DNA of 64,000 bases from Mytilus trossulus (taxonomy: Eukaryota; Mollusca; Bivalvia; Mytilida; Mytilidae). Position 1 is the first letter of the stretch; each line of letters starts with the position of its first letter. This document shows positions 24,640 through 36,879 of the stretch, one piece after another. Both the position numbers and the translations under genes were made by a program. The DNA lies in contig NC_086380.1 of assembly GCF_036588685.1 (NCBI RefSeq), positions 66,662,180 through 66,726,179 of the forward strand, in the 5' to 3' direction. The notes below the pieces were generated by a model. It was not told the DNA's origin. It did not search any database and saw only the letters and a program-made list of their open reading frames with translations.

Positions 24640-25330
24640 GTAATAATAAATAAATAAGCTTTATTTAGAGTCGGCAAGGCATACACAAAGAGATAACATA
24701 AGCTCTATTGAGCTTTTAACCGACATATAATATAAGCATCATCAGTTAGATATTAAAGCTAAAAGTGTAAACTAGACATAAAAGCTGGTGAAATATAGGA
24801 AATAAAATATCTAAAAAAGGGTTCTGAAATGAATGATAAAAGAAAGTTAGCCCTTTACTGATTTTTTTTCTAATTTAGTTGTGCTATTTTTGTGGCAAAA
24901 ATGCCATGCCAAAGGGAAAAAAAGTTTTATTAAACCAATGTGTGGAAAATGCTCAATTTGTTTAATTTAGTAAGGTAGCAACTAATGCGCTTTAAAACAT
25001 TCAGTTGTTAAGATGCTCTACGGTAAATGTTTTAATGTGGTGAGTAAATTAAGTTGATAGTCAATCTTATCACAAGGTATTCTTACTGACTATATAAAAA
25101 AAAAGAAGGCTTTTTTGGGAATGTTTCATTACCAGCAGCAATAGCTTGAAATTTACAAGGATTTGCCTGCATACTACAAAATCTAAACCAGTCAATTAAA
25201 ACAGCACTTTCTCTTTCAAGTGTACATATATAATAAATTTTCAAAATTGTTGTCAGCATATGACAGAGTATTATCATCGGCATAATTATACAGGGTATCA
25301 TGTTCAATAAAAATAGAATATGTCATTTAT
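24640..25330 (-). mobile_element. LINE fragment: reverse transcriptase YADD region and 3' end
   Basis: On the minus strand about 25290-25085 encodes a YADD box (NYADDNTLSY) and, after a frameshift, WFRFCSMQANPCKFQAIAAG, typical of non-LTR RTs in bivalves (usual form MQANPDKFQ). The sequence at 24760-24640 resembles the element's 3' end, closing with AATAAAGCTTATTTATT. The middle is decayed. Confidence 0.65.
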
Positions 25331-25409
25331 AAAAGTATTATATAATAGCGGTCCCAGGAATGACCTTATGATATACATTAACTGCTGAGTACTTCCTGAA
25401 GTTTGATTT

Positions 25410-25530
25410 GTTAACTGACTATGAGGTATGGGATTTTCTCATTGTTGAAGGCCGTACGATTACATATAGTTGTTAATTTTTGTGTCATTTGGTCTCGTGT
25501 TGAGAGTTGGCTGATCGTCACACCTTCATA
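25410..25530 (+). repeat. Interspersed repeat (GAAGGCCGTACGGTGACC family), diverged
   Basis: It contains CTCATTGTTGAAGGCCGTAC, then TAGTTGTTAAT and TGTGTCATTTGGTCT. Better copies are at 36340-36478 and 60955-61072; an inverted one is at about 41158-41275. Confidence 0.6.
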
Positions 25531-25559
25531 TTTAAACATAAAATAGATTTAAGCTTCAC

Positions 25560-26193
25560 ATTTTTTCACTTATAAAAGTGCAGCTGATATTAATTATATA
25601 CCTGCTACTTACATTGCCTTTATTTTGTTAACAACAGCATGCTTTCGTAATAAATTAACTTCTTTGGATGAGTATTTTGCAGATGATGAATTAAGATCCA
25701 GATAAAATATCATACATGATGAATGTTTTTGAATACCCGAAAAAATTGTTTGTGTTTTTTTCTTCTTTATTTTCTGTCTGAAAAAGAGGATTAAAGATAT
25801 CAATGAAACATTCTAACGCATAAGTCGAAAATAAACTGACAACGCTATGTGAAATAGATATTCCATACGGTAAAACAACTCGTGATGGTGACCGTATATA
25901 TATTCAACGGGCTCATTCCCAACTCACCACTTCGTTTAATATCTTCCTTTTGCTTTAAAAAAAATCATGATAGGAAATACAAGCATAGGGATACGTATAC
26001 AACATAGAAATGAAAAGTTGTCAATAGGGAATCGGAAATCATCATTTTTGTCACATCGTTTTATTTTCAACCGCCTCTCTATGTCAATTTCTAGATGTAA
26101 GTCAAGATATATGACAGTCTTTATTTTATCTGTTGTATCCTTTATTTTAAGTTCGATGGATGCATTCAACATAGCCGCAAAATTGTGAACCAT
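25560..26193 (-). mobile_element. Reverse transcriptase fragment (IELKIKDTTD..YLDLHLEID type)
   Basis: The minus frame from 26193 reads ELKIKDTTDKIKT, YLDLHLEIDIERRLK and DFRFPIDNFSFLC, a block shared by a very common molluscan RT family with an LDL motif. The block at 25560-25720 is repeated in opposite orientation at 40515-40670. It is broken by stops and lacks the catalytic box. Confidence 0.6.
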
Positions 26194-27014
26194 TTAGTGA
26201 CAGAAACATCATCATCATAGAGAAAATAGAAATAAAAAGATACTACTAAAGGAGAAGCGAAAGATACCAAAGGTGCATTCAAATTCATGTCATGCATGCA
26301 ATGACAAGAAGAGAAAAAGACAAACCGACAAAAAGCAGTACATAAAACACGACATAGAAAACCAATGACTGTCCAATACAAACCTTAACAAATTTTGGGG
26401 TTAATTGTAGAGGCTGTTGAAGGGTAAGCAGATTCTGTTCCTCATGAACAATCCCGGTGATAAGTAAAATTAGGGAAAAAGGGACGGGCCTGTAGTTACG
26501 ACAATTGGGACATGTCCTTTGTCATCTAAAAAAAATTATAACGGTTAACCATCTCGTAATGACGTCCGTAAAATAAAATACATATATATATATATATAAT
26601 TTATATCAAGTGTTTAAAATACATATAAAATGTATATCAGTTTTTGATTTAGACTTGTTTATAAAATGTATAGAGGGAAAAACAAAAATTTGCAAATCTA
26701 ACATTGTTGGGTTGATGTTAAGACGAGTTGTATATACATAATGTACACAGCCATGTATCACCATCATTGATGGCGATCCGATGGATAAATCTGTTGTAGA
26801 GTTGTCACTGACTCAGACGTACTTATGAATATAATTATTTTCTGTGACTGTATCTTACATTAATTTGTAGGATCCTTTACTATAGATAATTGAGCTGATC
26901 TGTAACAATAACATCTCCGTGCCTTATATATCATGTACTGTAGTACGCTGCTAGATTAAAACTGACGAGTGACGAGGAAAGGTAACACACGGCCACTGAA
27001 AGCTTTATTTTTGT

Positions 27015-27140
27015 AGAGCCCAGATGGTCGTGTGGTCTAGCGGGACGGCTGCAGTCAGGCGATTTGGTGTCACGATATCACAGTAGCATGGGTTCGAATC
27101 CCGGCGAGGGAAGAACAGAAAATTTGCGAAAGCTATTTAG
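27015..27140 (+). mobile_element. tRNA-derived SINE head
   Basis: It has a clear A box (TGGTCTAGCGG, 27033-27043) and a perfect B box (GGTTCGAATCC, 27091-27101) spaced as in a tRNA with a long variable arm. The 5' end (GCCCAGA) cannot pair with the 3' flank (GGCGAGGG), so it is not a functional tRNA. Confidence 0.75.
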
Positions 27141-28062
27141 TATGTAAATTTAAAAATGATGAAAATAAACGCAATATTTCGCTAGACCAACTAGCTTTAT
27201 CAAGCGTGCATCTATCCAGGTGAAATCGGATGTAGATGATAAGAAACTTTTGCAGCTCAATGTATATGTTGCACTTAGCTGTATTGAAAATAAGAAAATT
27301 TTGCAGCTCAATGTCTATGTTAAATTTGAATTGAGCTGCCTTTGACCTGATGTGACGTCAATAAAAATCATAAAGATATAGTTATTTTTAAAACGTTTCT
27401 GCACGTGACACAATTTTAAAAGGATAACAGTACATTTCTTTTTAGTAACCTGGACATTCCGCAAATTTTCGAAAACTTTATATATTATCAATTACATGTT
27501 TTTACTATTATTTAAAAATAGATAAAAAATCACTATTCGGAAGTAGAATAAGTTCGATATCATGTCTATTTTTATCAATTATGATTAAGAATGAGTAAAA
27601 ACGATTACTCGGGATTTTATTTTCTTCTTCATTTTGTATCAATGTATGGCGTAGTATTGAATCAATCGTTGTGCTTCTGTCCCTCTATGTTATCAATATA
27701 CGGGGAAAAAATGTATATACTAAATTTGATTGAAGGAAAATGTTTCATTCCTAGATACAGTTTTTTATAAATATAGCATGTAATGTTTGAATGGCAATCA
27801 TTTGTTTCTGTATAACATGTTTGTTTTTCGTGAGTTGTTTTGTACATAAATCAGGCATTTGTTTTTCTCATTTGAATGGTTTTTAATTAAATTTTGTTGA
27901 GGCATTTCATTGCTTGCTATAGTACAGGGTATGAGTGTTCCTCATATTGAAAGCCATATGACAATATATACTAGCTTACATCTGCGTCATTTGATCTCGG
28001 GTGTTCAGTTGTCTCATTGGAAATTTGTACCGTATCTACCATGCAATTTTTAGTGTCCCTTT

Positions 28063-28260
28063 TTAGCTTACCTGACCCAATGGGCCAAGTGAGCTTTCCT
28101 CATCATTTGACGTTCGTCGTACGTCGTCATCCGTTGACTTTCACCAATATCTTCTCCTTCAAAACTGCTTGACCAAATTTAACCAAACTTGACACTATTC
28201 ATTATTTTGATATATTGTTTAAAAGTCCCTCCAATGACCACGCTTGCCGAACAATATTAC
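28063..28260 (+). repeat. Interspersed repeat starting TTAGCTTACCTGACCC
   Basis: The start contains a near palindrome: AGCTTACCTGACCCAATGGG followed by CCAAGTGAGCTT. A CGTCGTACGTCGTC stretch and ACCAAACTTGACAC follow. It resembles short elements frequent in bivalve introns. The right end is unclear. Confidence 0.45.
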
Positions 28261-29668
28261 CGCCATAGTTCAAAATAGAAGATTGCCGATAAAATGAAAT
28301 GATTGAATATTATTGACTTGAAAACCTTTATGAATAGAGAAATGTCGAGCAACTTCTTATAGAAAGTATTTGCCTTTAAATGACACATTTTACCATTTGT
28401 TTTACGTATTATCGTGAAAACTATAATAAATACAGAAAACACGAACAATTGCAAAAATGATTGACAAAACAAGTTTTAAAATAGATTTATGGTCGAAATG
28501 GTAAGCCGACTCTTTATTAGAGTTATTGCCTTTTGATGATTAATTTTACCATCTAATTTTTGCGTGTTTGCCTGACAGCTAATAAAATAAGTTGATAGAT
28601 AGAAATTTGCATAAGCAAATGTGATCAGCAAGACAAAATATACGATTGAGACAATGTAGAAGAAATTGTATGAAGCCTCCCTGTGATTATTGCCTTTCGA
28701 TGACGATTTTTACAATTTTTGATAGACGCGAAGCTCTCATTAAAACAGTGAGGCAGCAAAAATGAAAAGAAAATTAAGTAAACAGAAATACAAAACGGAC
28801 TGTTTTGTTAAAACTAATTTACCGATTGCGTTTGGAAATAATTATCATATCATTAAAACAAAAGGACTTTTCCCAAGCAAAAAGTGTGTGTCAGTGGGGA
28901 GTCAAGTAAAAGCTTCTTCAAGTATTTTCCCCTGAAATAATTTCTCTTGATCTTGATGATTTTTCTCGTTTCACCTTTCACTTTGATCGACCAATTTTGG
29001 GAAATCGTTTTATTATGTTAACTGCATGTTGACTTGTTCCAATTTAGAATAAATTGTAAGGAATGACTGTGAGATAGAAATATACTCATTCATAGATTTC
29101 TGCCATCCTGTTTTGGCTATTCTGTAATTACTTGATAACTGTTGTCTAGACGTTGTTCTTTCTGTAAACGGTATAAATTTTAACCCGATTCTTAAAGTTG
29201 TGCAGGTACTCTTTATATTTTACCACCCATTATTCTTTATTCTTTATCTTATTTTTGTCTATTATTCATTGATCTGTGGACTTCATTGATACCCTTTTAT
29301 GGAGCGTCAGTATGGTGGTAACTGTATTTTCAAACATTTCTAAATTAAGATTTGTTATGATATAACAGAAATAATAAAGAAGGCGACAATTTGAATGATT
29401 AAAAGTACATTTAATGTAGAAAAATAATCATACAATGTAAAAGTTTATCAATGTCTATCATATCTTATGCATGATGCTAACGGGCGGATGTATATAATTC
29501 AAACATAACATGAAGATGTCAAAACTGGTAGGATAAATTTGAAAAGCTATTAAAAGAATTGAGAAAAGTGTTTGTTAATATAATCTATTCGATAATGTAT
29601 CGAAATGGAACATTCTTTCTTCATAGTTGATCGAAAGACGAGCGTTAGATATCTGATGAAGATACATG

Positions 29669-32600
29669 TTATTTTACACTAGTTATGAAATAAGTGTTGG
29701 TGTACAAATCTACGGAAAGTCCCTCTATTCCACTTTCAGCATACAGATGACACTTCATATTTATATCAGGAGAGGAACTGAATGTATATGCCGCGCAAAA
29801 ATCATCTTTCTTACAACGAGATTTACAAGCACTCTTTGTAGACACGTCCTTCGCATTGAATGATGAACGACGAACGCCTTTTATATTAGTGACATTGAAT
29901 TCCATATGCTGTTGGATTTTAGTTGAAAATACTGCACTTTGCCAATTTTTGTTTTCATTGCCTGCAACATTACACCAGCGTCCATCCAATTGACAGGGTA
30001 TAATGTCCCTTTGGTACGTTTTGTTTGACTGTCCCCCATGATCATACATATAGCAATAGTGTTCATATTGAGTACAATCTTGTACACAATATGAAATTGC
30101 TTTGCATTTAAATTCATCAAGACACAATTGTGTACATTCATTAGGCGTTGAAAAATTAACCCATTTGTAATGAAAATAAAGTTTTGTTTTTGTCAAAACT
30201 TTCATTTTACTGAACCCTGGCCTTTCATCCTCACAGGTATCTATTTGTCCAGTGATTTGGAGATGTTTACAATTCTCTAATCTATATTCTTCTATTTTAT
30301 ACCGAATCCTATTATAATCTACATTCAATCGACTCATGAAATTTTTCGTAAAGAGATTTTCGATTGATTCCAGACTGTACTCCATTGGTACTGGATTATC
30401 TTTGACAGTTGATGCCCAGGTCAAAGCTTTACCATCTTCTGGTGGAGGTGCACCAACTGTGATGGTTTTCGTTTCGACCGAATTCAAAAAGCTTGTTACA
30501 GCTTCCTTTTGGTGTGAGTTCATCTTAAAATCTGCACCTGCACTATAAAGTCCAGAATAACTTGCTGCAGCTTCAACAGATACATCCTTTTGATTTTCTG
30601 ATTGATATGTTTTTAAACTCATTTTATATTGATAAATAAATCTGGAGCCAAAAGACGTATATGTCTGGTAGTGAGTTCCGAATGTTTCAAAAAAATCGAC
30701 ATAAGTATCTTTATCATTTGTACTGTTCAATTTGAAAACCCAATCTAGAAAAGCGTCGGTGAATGAAGGAGGCTTTTGTGTCATCATTTGAGTGAAGTAG
30801 TACCGGCACTTTGCCTTTGAAAATATGTAAACTGATTCCCCTGAAGACAATTCATGGGATGATTCTTTATATCCAGCACTCGCAGAAAAACTGGCACCAT
30901 ATCCCCCACCGTGTACACTTGTGGATACTGATAAAGCTTTAGACAATTCATGTGTATTTTTTACAGTCTTGGACGAGAAAGAGAGTGCACATGACACATC
31001 AGGAATGACAACCAATCCCTTAGGTATGAAGTATCTGCAATCTCCGGACTGTCTTTTTTCACTGTAGTCTATTTTAAATATTGGATACGTAAACCCAGGA
31101 TCATGGCCAATGGCATGCGGATAACCTTTTAAAATATTGTAGCCGAAAAATGCATAGTCAATATCAGGAAAAGTTTCTTTTTCTCGTGACCCAATGCAAT
31201 CTTGAAGCTCATTGTTTAGAATATCTGAAATACAAAACAAGCGCGAAGGTTTTACATGTTTCAATTGAACAACCAGACAAATAATAACTCATAGAAAACC
31301 TTGCATCACCCGTAGCTTTTGGTGGGGTCAGTGTTGCTTATTCTTTAGTTTTTATGTTGTGTCATGTGTGCTATTGTTTGTCTGTTAGTCTTTCTAATTT
31401 TGAGCCATGGCGTTGTCAATTTATTTTCGGTTTATGAGTTTGACTGTCTATCTTTTCCACACATGAACATATACATATACATTCATTGCTATCATTATAG
31501 AAATTTATTTATAATATCAATCTCCTTTTGATATGAATTATATTCGCGTTATATGAAAGGTATTCAGTGCTAAAAACACCGACAATGTATTGTAATTGTA
31601 TTATAAATCATAATAATACTACTAGTATAACTAGAGTGGGAGTCGAATTTAAATATACAGCACGATATCGAATAAGGATAAAGATAATAACCAAAACTTA
31701 AAACAGTCCACATGATATAGACAAAAACAACGAAACCAAAAAATGTGAAAAACTACCTGCGACATAAGTAGGTAACATTTCACTGGTGACACTTACTGAG
31801 TTCCAAAACCTTATTGTAGAAACATTGTGAGTTAGAAAAAAATTGCTTAAGTGTGATTTAGGAACTTATGCCAACTTTTATCATTGTGAATAATGTCATT
31901 TGATAAGTATCGATAAACATATGAATTCGCATTTTCATATGATATACATATACATGTATTTGTATGTAGAGGTCCTGAAATATCAATACTAAATCTCGCA
32001 GCTTTTCATTTCTTTAAAAGATGCAACAATGAATGATTGCATTATTTCAGAATATACTGACTGAATTTTAAAACGCAACAATCATTTTGAATATTTCATT
32101 TACCAAATCAGTTTTGATCCCCATATAAATACTTCTCCTACTCATCATACTTAGAAATTTATGTATTACTGACAAATTATTACACCAGGGTTTTCGATAT
32201 CACAAACTAGTCAAAACATTTACTAAATTTTATCATCGTTATAAGGACATCATTCGTAAATATAGCTCAACATGCAGACTTCTTATACGTTCAGGTATTT
32301 CACATCCAATTTTTTTATTGAAATATTCTTTATAAAGCACAAAGGTGTCAGTATTCACCTCAGAAATTAACAAAACCTTTGAATATACTTTTTAAGAAGT
32401 GATATAGTTACGATACTGCACATGTTGCCAGGTCATTAAAGATTGCATATTTTGGCGTTAATAATGATTCACTTATAGGGTCTTTGCATCGGAACTAAAC
32501 ACATTTATTAAAAAAAAACAGTTGTTAGCATGACACGGGTTATGTTCTTCTCATATATGTTATGATGGTATGATACTAAACCCCTTACGGGAAGGATTGT

Positions 32601-35600
32601 GCCTGATGTGCATATGATGAAATCATAATCTTTCAGTTAGTTTTACTGAAGTCTGGAGCTGGCATGTCAGTTAACTGCTAGTAGTCTGTTGTTATTTATG
32701 TATTATTGTCATTTTGTTTATTTTCTTTGGTTACATCTTCTAATATCAGACTCGGAATTCTCTTGAACTGAATTTTTAATGTGCGTATTGTTATGCGTTT
32801 ACTTTTCTACATTGGCTAGAGGTATAGGGGGAGGGTTGAGATCCCACAAACATGTTTAACCCCGCCACATCTTTGCGCATGTCCCAAGTCAAGAGCCTCT
32901 TGCCTTTGTTAGTCTTGTATTATTTTAATTTTGGTTTCTTGTGTACAACTTGGAAATTAGAATGGCGTTCATTATCACTGAACTAGTATATATTTGTTTA
33001 GGGGCCAGCTGAAGGACGCCTCCGGGTGCGGGAATTTCTCGCTACATTGAAGACCTGTTGGTGACCTTCTGCTGTTGTTTTTTTCTTTGGTCGGGTTGTT
33101 GTCTCTTTGACACATTCTCCATTTCCATTCTCAATTTTATTCTTTCTCTTTCGAAAAAACAACATTTGACTTACCTGTGGTTATTGAACATATTGTTGAG
33201 ATTGCACGAATTTCAGAAAGCGACATTTCGAGCCAAGACTTTTTTTTTCCTTTTTATTTTCTTTGTTAAACAGTTCGTACAGTCCTTGGCCACACTTAAG
33301 TCATTTAACAAATGTTGCATATTCATATTGCCAAGACGGAGGAATAAAAAACTGAATCAGCCCATTAGAATACTACAAACAGGAAAACGTGAACGTGCTG
33401 CAACAATACAATTGGACGACATACAATCGTCTTACTGCCCTTCTGACAATGATTTGTTAAGACCATCAAAGACCAGATCAACACATAGTGACAATGCAAC
33501 GTCAATAGAAGTTGATTGCACAACGTCATTTGCGAGACAGGTCTACGACCGCAACGTCAACTGCTAACCAAATTGATCAATGAAATGTTGCACAGATTTA
33601 TGCCATTAATGTTTCTCATTAAATGAACTGCCAAAGAATCGACTGCAGAAAAACATTTCGAACCTTAAAGTTCCAACTGCATACTTGCCAAAACCCATTG
33701 TAATGGGTGGAACAACTGCAAAATCAGATGGTGAAAACAAAAACCAAAACGTGCCGAACAGAAATGGTTGACCTTTCTGACAATAATATTTGGTAAGGGG
33801 AAATCCAGGGTTTTAGTGTATACCACATTTTTTTAATATTGAAACTGCCTTCATCAACTCAACTTTCGAACTGGATTTTTTTTTAAACATTGAAGTAATG
33901 AATAAACATTCTATTCATAAGTCTGTTTACAAAAAAATGCATATTTGAAAATGTGAATTAAAAAAATAATCTAGTGTTGCGTTTCTAAAATCGGTCAGTA
34001 TATATATAAAGTATGGACAACAGACGAATCCACGGAGATTACTTGTATACATACCATCTTTGTCAAACGCTGACTGATTGCGTTTTATTTGAGAACTTAG
34101 GTTCGGTTCACCTTCTTGATTATGTAAATTCTTTGGCATCCTTTCAGTTCCTTCATTCCTATCAGAGAAAAGAATTAAAAAAAACACGATTTACTAGTTA
34201 AAAGGAACCTTTGTTTTGCGGTCTGTTGGACGTAATTTTGAGTTTTGACACATTTTTCTAAAGTCAATTCAAGAATGTTAAAACACATATGGAACATTTT
34301 ATAACTTTTAAGAATTCAAGAAATTAAATCTTTAGACATTTAAAAAAAAAAGCTGAAGCTAATTAGTCTATCAATTTATCATTACATAATTGTTTGCCAG
34401 TTTACACTCTTACAGTCTTACCGGTTATTTTTTATGTTTTTCATTTCCAACAATAAGTAAACTGTACAACCAGCAATTGCTAAAAAGGCTACGACATTCA
34501 GGATGTGTATCTGAAACAAAATCATTCGTTATTAAAAATGATAAGTACGTTTGGTAAGAATAACTGCAAATGAAAACATAATGAACAAGTATATCTTGAA
34601 TAATCGTCACAGATAACGGTATAGATATAGGAAAATGTGATGTGAGTGCCAATGAGACAGCTCTCAATACAAATAACAATTTATAAAAGTAAACCATTAA
34701 AGGGTACGTCCTTCTACCTGGAGCATTGGCTCACACCGAACAACAAGCTATTAAGTGCCTAAAAATTACTTGTGTATAGGCCACGGTGTAAAAACTTATA
34801 AAACATTTCACAAAGCATAACTTTACCAATATGAATATAAGAAATATCTTGTGTTATTGTTATCTACCTTAAAACAAGGTAACTGACGCAGTGCAAGAAA
34901 AAGCTATACACATTATTTAATTTGTCATTTTGTCTTTCTGTGTGATGATTTTCGATGTCTAGTTTCTAGACTGAGGTGACCCTCATAAGAATAAAGTTAT
35001 AATGCAATGATATCATAAACTAATGTCCATTATGTTTTCTATTTGCTACACATATTATCTGTGATCTTTTAAACTAAAGGAAGTTTTATCGCCCATTATT
35101 TGAATGGAAAACTTCCCTTTTCTGCATGTTCTCAGAACCTATCTAAATTTTTTTATTAGATACAGAGCACCAAAATCCTAAATATCAAAACAAAACATTC
35201 TAATAACGTTTATTGGCGTGCATGTTTACTAATCGTACCTAATTAATTTGTGAGATGTACATACTCCACTGAGAAAAGATTTTATCCGTCAGCAAGACCA
35301 AAGGAAAAATTCGTATAACATGTTTTCATTAGTTTTCCTTAACTGATAATACAGTAAAAGAATTAAATTCATATTCACAGCAGATGCCAACATTAGTTAA
35401 ATGATTCTAGATTTTGACATATCCAGTTAACGTTAGAGACATTAGCGGATGCGGCGATACCAGTAACGTCTTTAAACGAACCAATCGCCTTCACTTATTA
35501 TGTATTGGAGTGTACGACGTATAGGGATTGTAAACAATCACCAATAATGCGAATCGAGAATCGATCCATCACAATATTACGATAGGAAAAATAACATAAT

Positions 35601-36728
35601 CAGAACAATCATTGATTTTTGCTGCTTATCTCGTCGATCGCGAAAAGATGCTTCCCGTGCATTAAAAAACAGCAAACACCTATCGTTAAATTTTTCTAGT
35701 GCTTTTTTTCTGATCATAATCCTTTTTTACATAAATAAAAAAAAACTGCTTAGAAATAAAGTCGTTATGTTTGCAAAGTAGCCTCGTTTAATGACGTTTA
35801 TCTGTGGCAATTCCAAGAAAATCATTCAGATAAAAAGTATACCTTCTAGTTTTAAAAGTTCCTTGAATAACACGTTTACTGAGATATGCGAAATGTAAGC
35901 ATTGATATGTGGCCCATTAATCGACTGGACGTGTAATCTAATAAAATTGGGACGAAAGATACCAGAGGGACATTCAAATTCATCGATTGAAAATAAACTG
36001 ACAACACCATGGCTAAAGATAAAAAGATAAACAGACAACTTATAGAAAAGAAGACACAATAACTTTGTTATATGTAAAGTGTTTGTATTGTAGAAAGTAA
36101 AATCACAAAAATACGGAACTTAGAGGAAAATCAATTCGAAAAGTCCATAATCACATAGCAAAATCATATAACAAAACACATCAAAAACGAATGGACAAGA
36201 ACTGTCATATTCCTGACTTGGTTCAGGCATTTGGTAGATGGGTTTGTTTGAACTATGGTTCGATATGAATAAATAAACAAGTGGGCCAGCAGGTATGCAC
36301 AAGAGTATACTCAGGAATAATAGAAACTAAAACATACTATAGCTGACTATATGCGGTATGGGCTTTGCTCATTGTTGAAGGCCGTACGGTGACCTATAAC
36401 TGTTAATGTTTGTGTCATTTTGGTCTTTTGTGGATAGTTGTCTCATTGGCAATCATACCACATCTTCTTTTTTATATAACAAAGAGTTTTGTTTCCAAAC
36501 ATATTATAAACCAACGATACTCAATATTCTCATTAACTGTTATAACAAATAACGTATGGTTAGATGAGATAACGTCCTGCAATGTCATAAATTGTTTTAA
36601 CTAAAGTTAAGAAGACAATAAAAAATGTATAAGTTACAAACCTTTCTACAAGAGTCCAACTTCTTTCGAATTGATCCTTGATTTGACATTTGTGGGACCA
36701 GTGGTTCAGCTTCAGAATGCATTTCCAT
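29669..36728 (-). CDS. Type II membrane-anchored MACPF (perforin-fold) protein with PAN-like region, 611 aa, 4 exons
   Basis: Exons on the minus strand: 36728-36642, 34510-34422, 34158-34055, 31224-29669. Acceptors and donors are good and phases agree (87+89+104+1556 nt = 612 codons with stop). Residues 1-29 are a hydrophilic tail ending in basic residues (IRKKLDSCRK). Residues 30-50 are one hydrophobic helix (IHILNVVAFLAIAGC). A polar stalk follows to about 93. The MACPF domain spans about 115-400, with a Gly-rich turn (GGGYG) and the signature FFETFGTHY at 271-279. A cysteine-rich region (about 420-611) includes a PAN/apple-like segment (CKSRCKKDDFCAAYTF). Basic residues before the helix and several N-glycosylation sequons after it predict an outside MACPF domain. 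By family it would form pores or act in adhesion; which is not visible. The long last exon has an in-frame ATG before the acceptor at 31225-31226, but the spliced start is better supported. Confidence 0.88.
32150..32640 (+). mobile_element. Penelope-like RT fragment (copy 2) in the large MACPF intron
   Basis: It is closely similar to 21190-21620 of copy 1, sharing TATGTATTACTGA, CACCAGGGTTTTC, CAAACTAGTCAAAACATTTAC and later blocks. It is frameshifted, with no intact ORF. It leads straight into the 32650-33150 repeat. Confidence 0.65.
32650..33150 (+). repeat. ~500-bp interspersed repeat (plus orientation)
   Basis: It contains GGGGGAGGGTTGAGATCCC, ACATGTTTAACCCCGCCACA, GGGGCCAGCTGAAGGACGCC and CATTGAAGACCTGTTGGTGA. 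An inverted copy is at 23425-23905. The GGGGGAGGGTTGGGATCCC part recurs at about 60740-60800. Confidence 0.7.
33240..33567 (+). CDS. Unrecognised open frame, possible terminal exon or remnant
   Basis: A frame open from 33058 has protein-like composition in its last ~75 residues (from LPRRRNKKLNQPIRILQTGK to the TGC TAA end at 33567). There is a hydrophobic run just before it (FFLFIFFVKQFV) that may be intron or a membrane segment. An acceptor-like TTTGTTAAACAG lies near 33272. It sits antisense inside the MACPF intron, after a transposon repeat. I do not recognise the protein; it could be a captured exon, part of an element, or chance. Confidence 0.2.
36110..36260 (+). repeat. Interspersed repeat (GAGGAAAATCAATTCGAAAAG family)
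   Basis: It is related to the copies at 10680 and 37785. It holds AAAACACATCAAAAACGAATGG, then CTGTCATATTCCTGACTTGG and TTCAGGCATTTGG. It lies in the first MACPF intron. Confidence 0.6.
36340..36478 (+). repeat. Interspersed repeat (GAAGGCCGTACGGTGACC family)
   Basis: It reads GGTATGGGCTTTGC, GAAGGCCGTACGGTGACC, TTGTCTCATTGGCAATCATA and CCACATCTTCTTTTTT. It is nearly identical to 60955-61072. Confidence 0.75.
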
Positions 36729-36879
36729 GTTTGTACAATTTAGAAAGAAATCCTATAAATTGACGGGAAAATATTACTTAGTACAGCGTTTATATGAGGG
36801 TCTGGTGGGAGACCTTCATTTCTTTGTTTTTTAAGTTAAAAAGTTCCCATTTTCTATCTTTATTTTCCATTACTTTCTA

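Noticed and set aside
27018-27115. Functional tRNA gene at the perfect B box
   Set aside because: The acceptor stem halves do not pair and the sequence continues into a SINE-like body.
31225-31264. ATG at 31264 as the start of the MACPF protein
   Set aside because: It lies upstream of a good acceptor (TTTGTATTTCAG) and gives no signal peptide, while the spliced exons join in phase and supply a membrane anchor.
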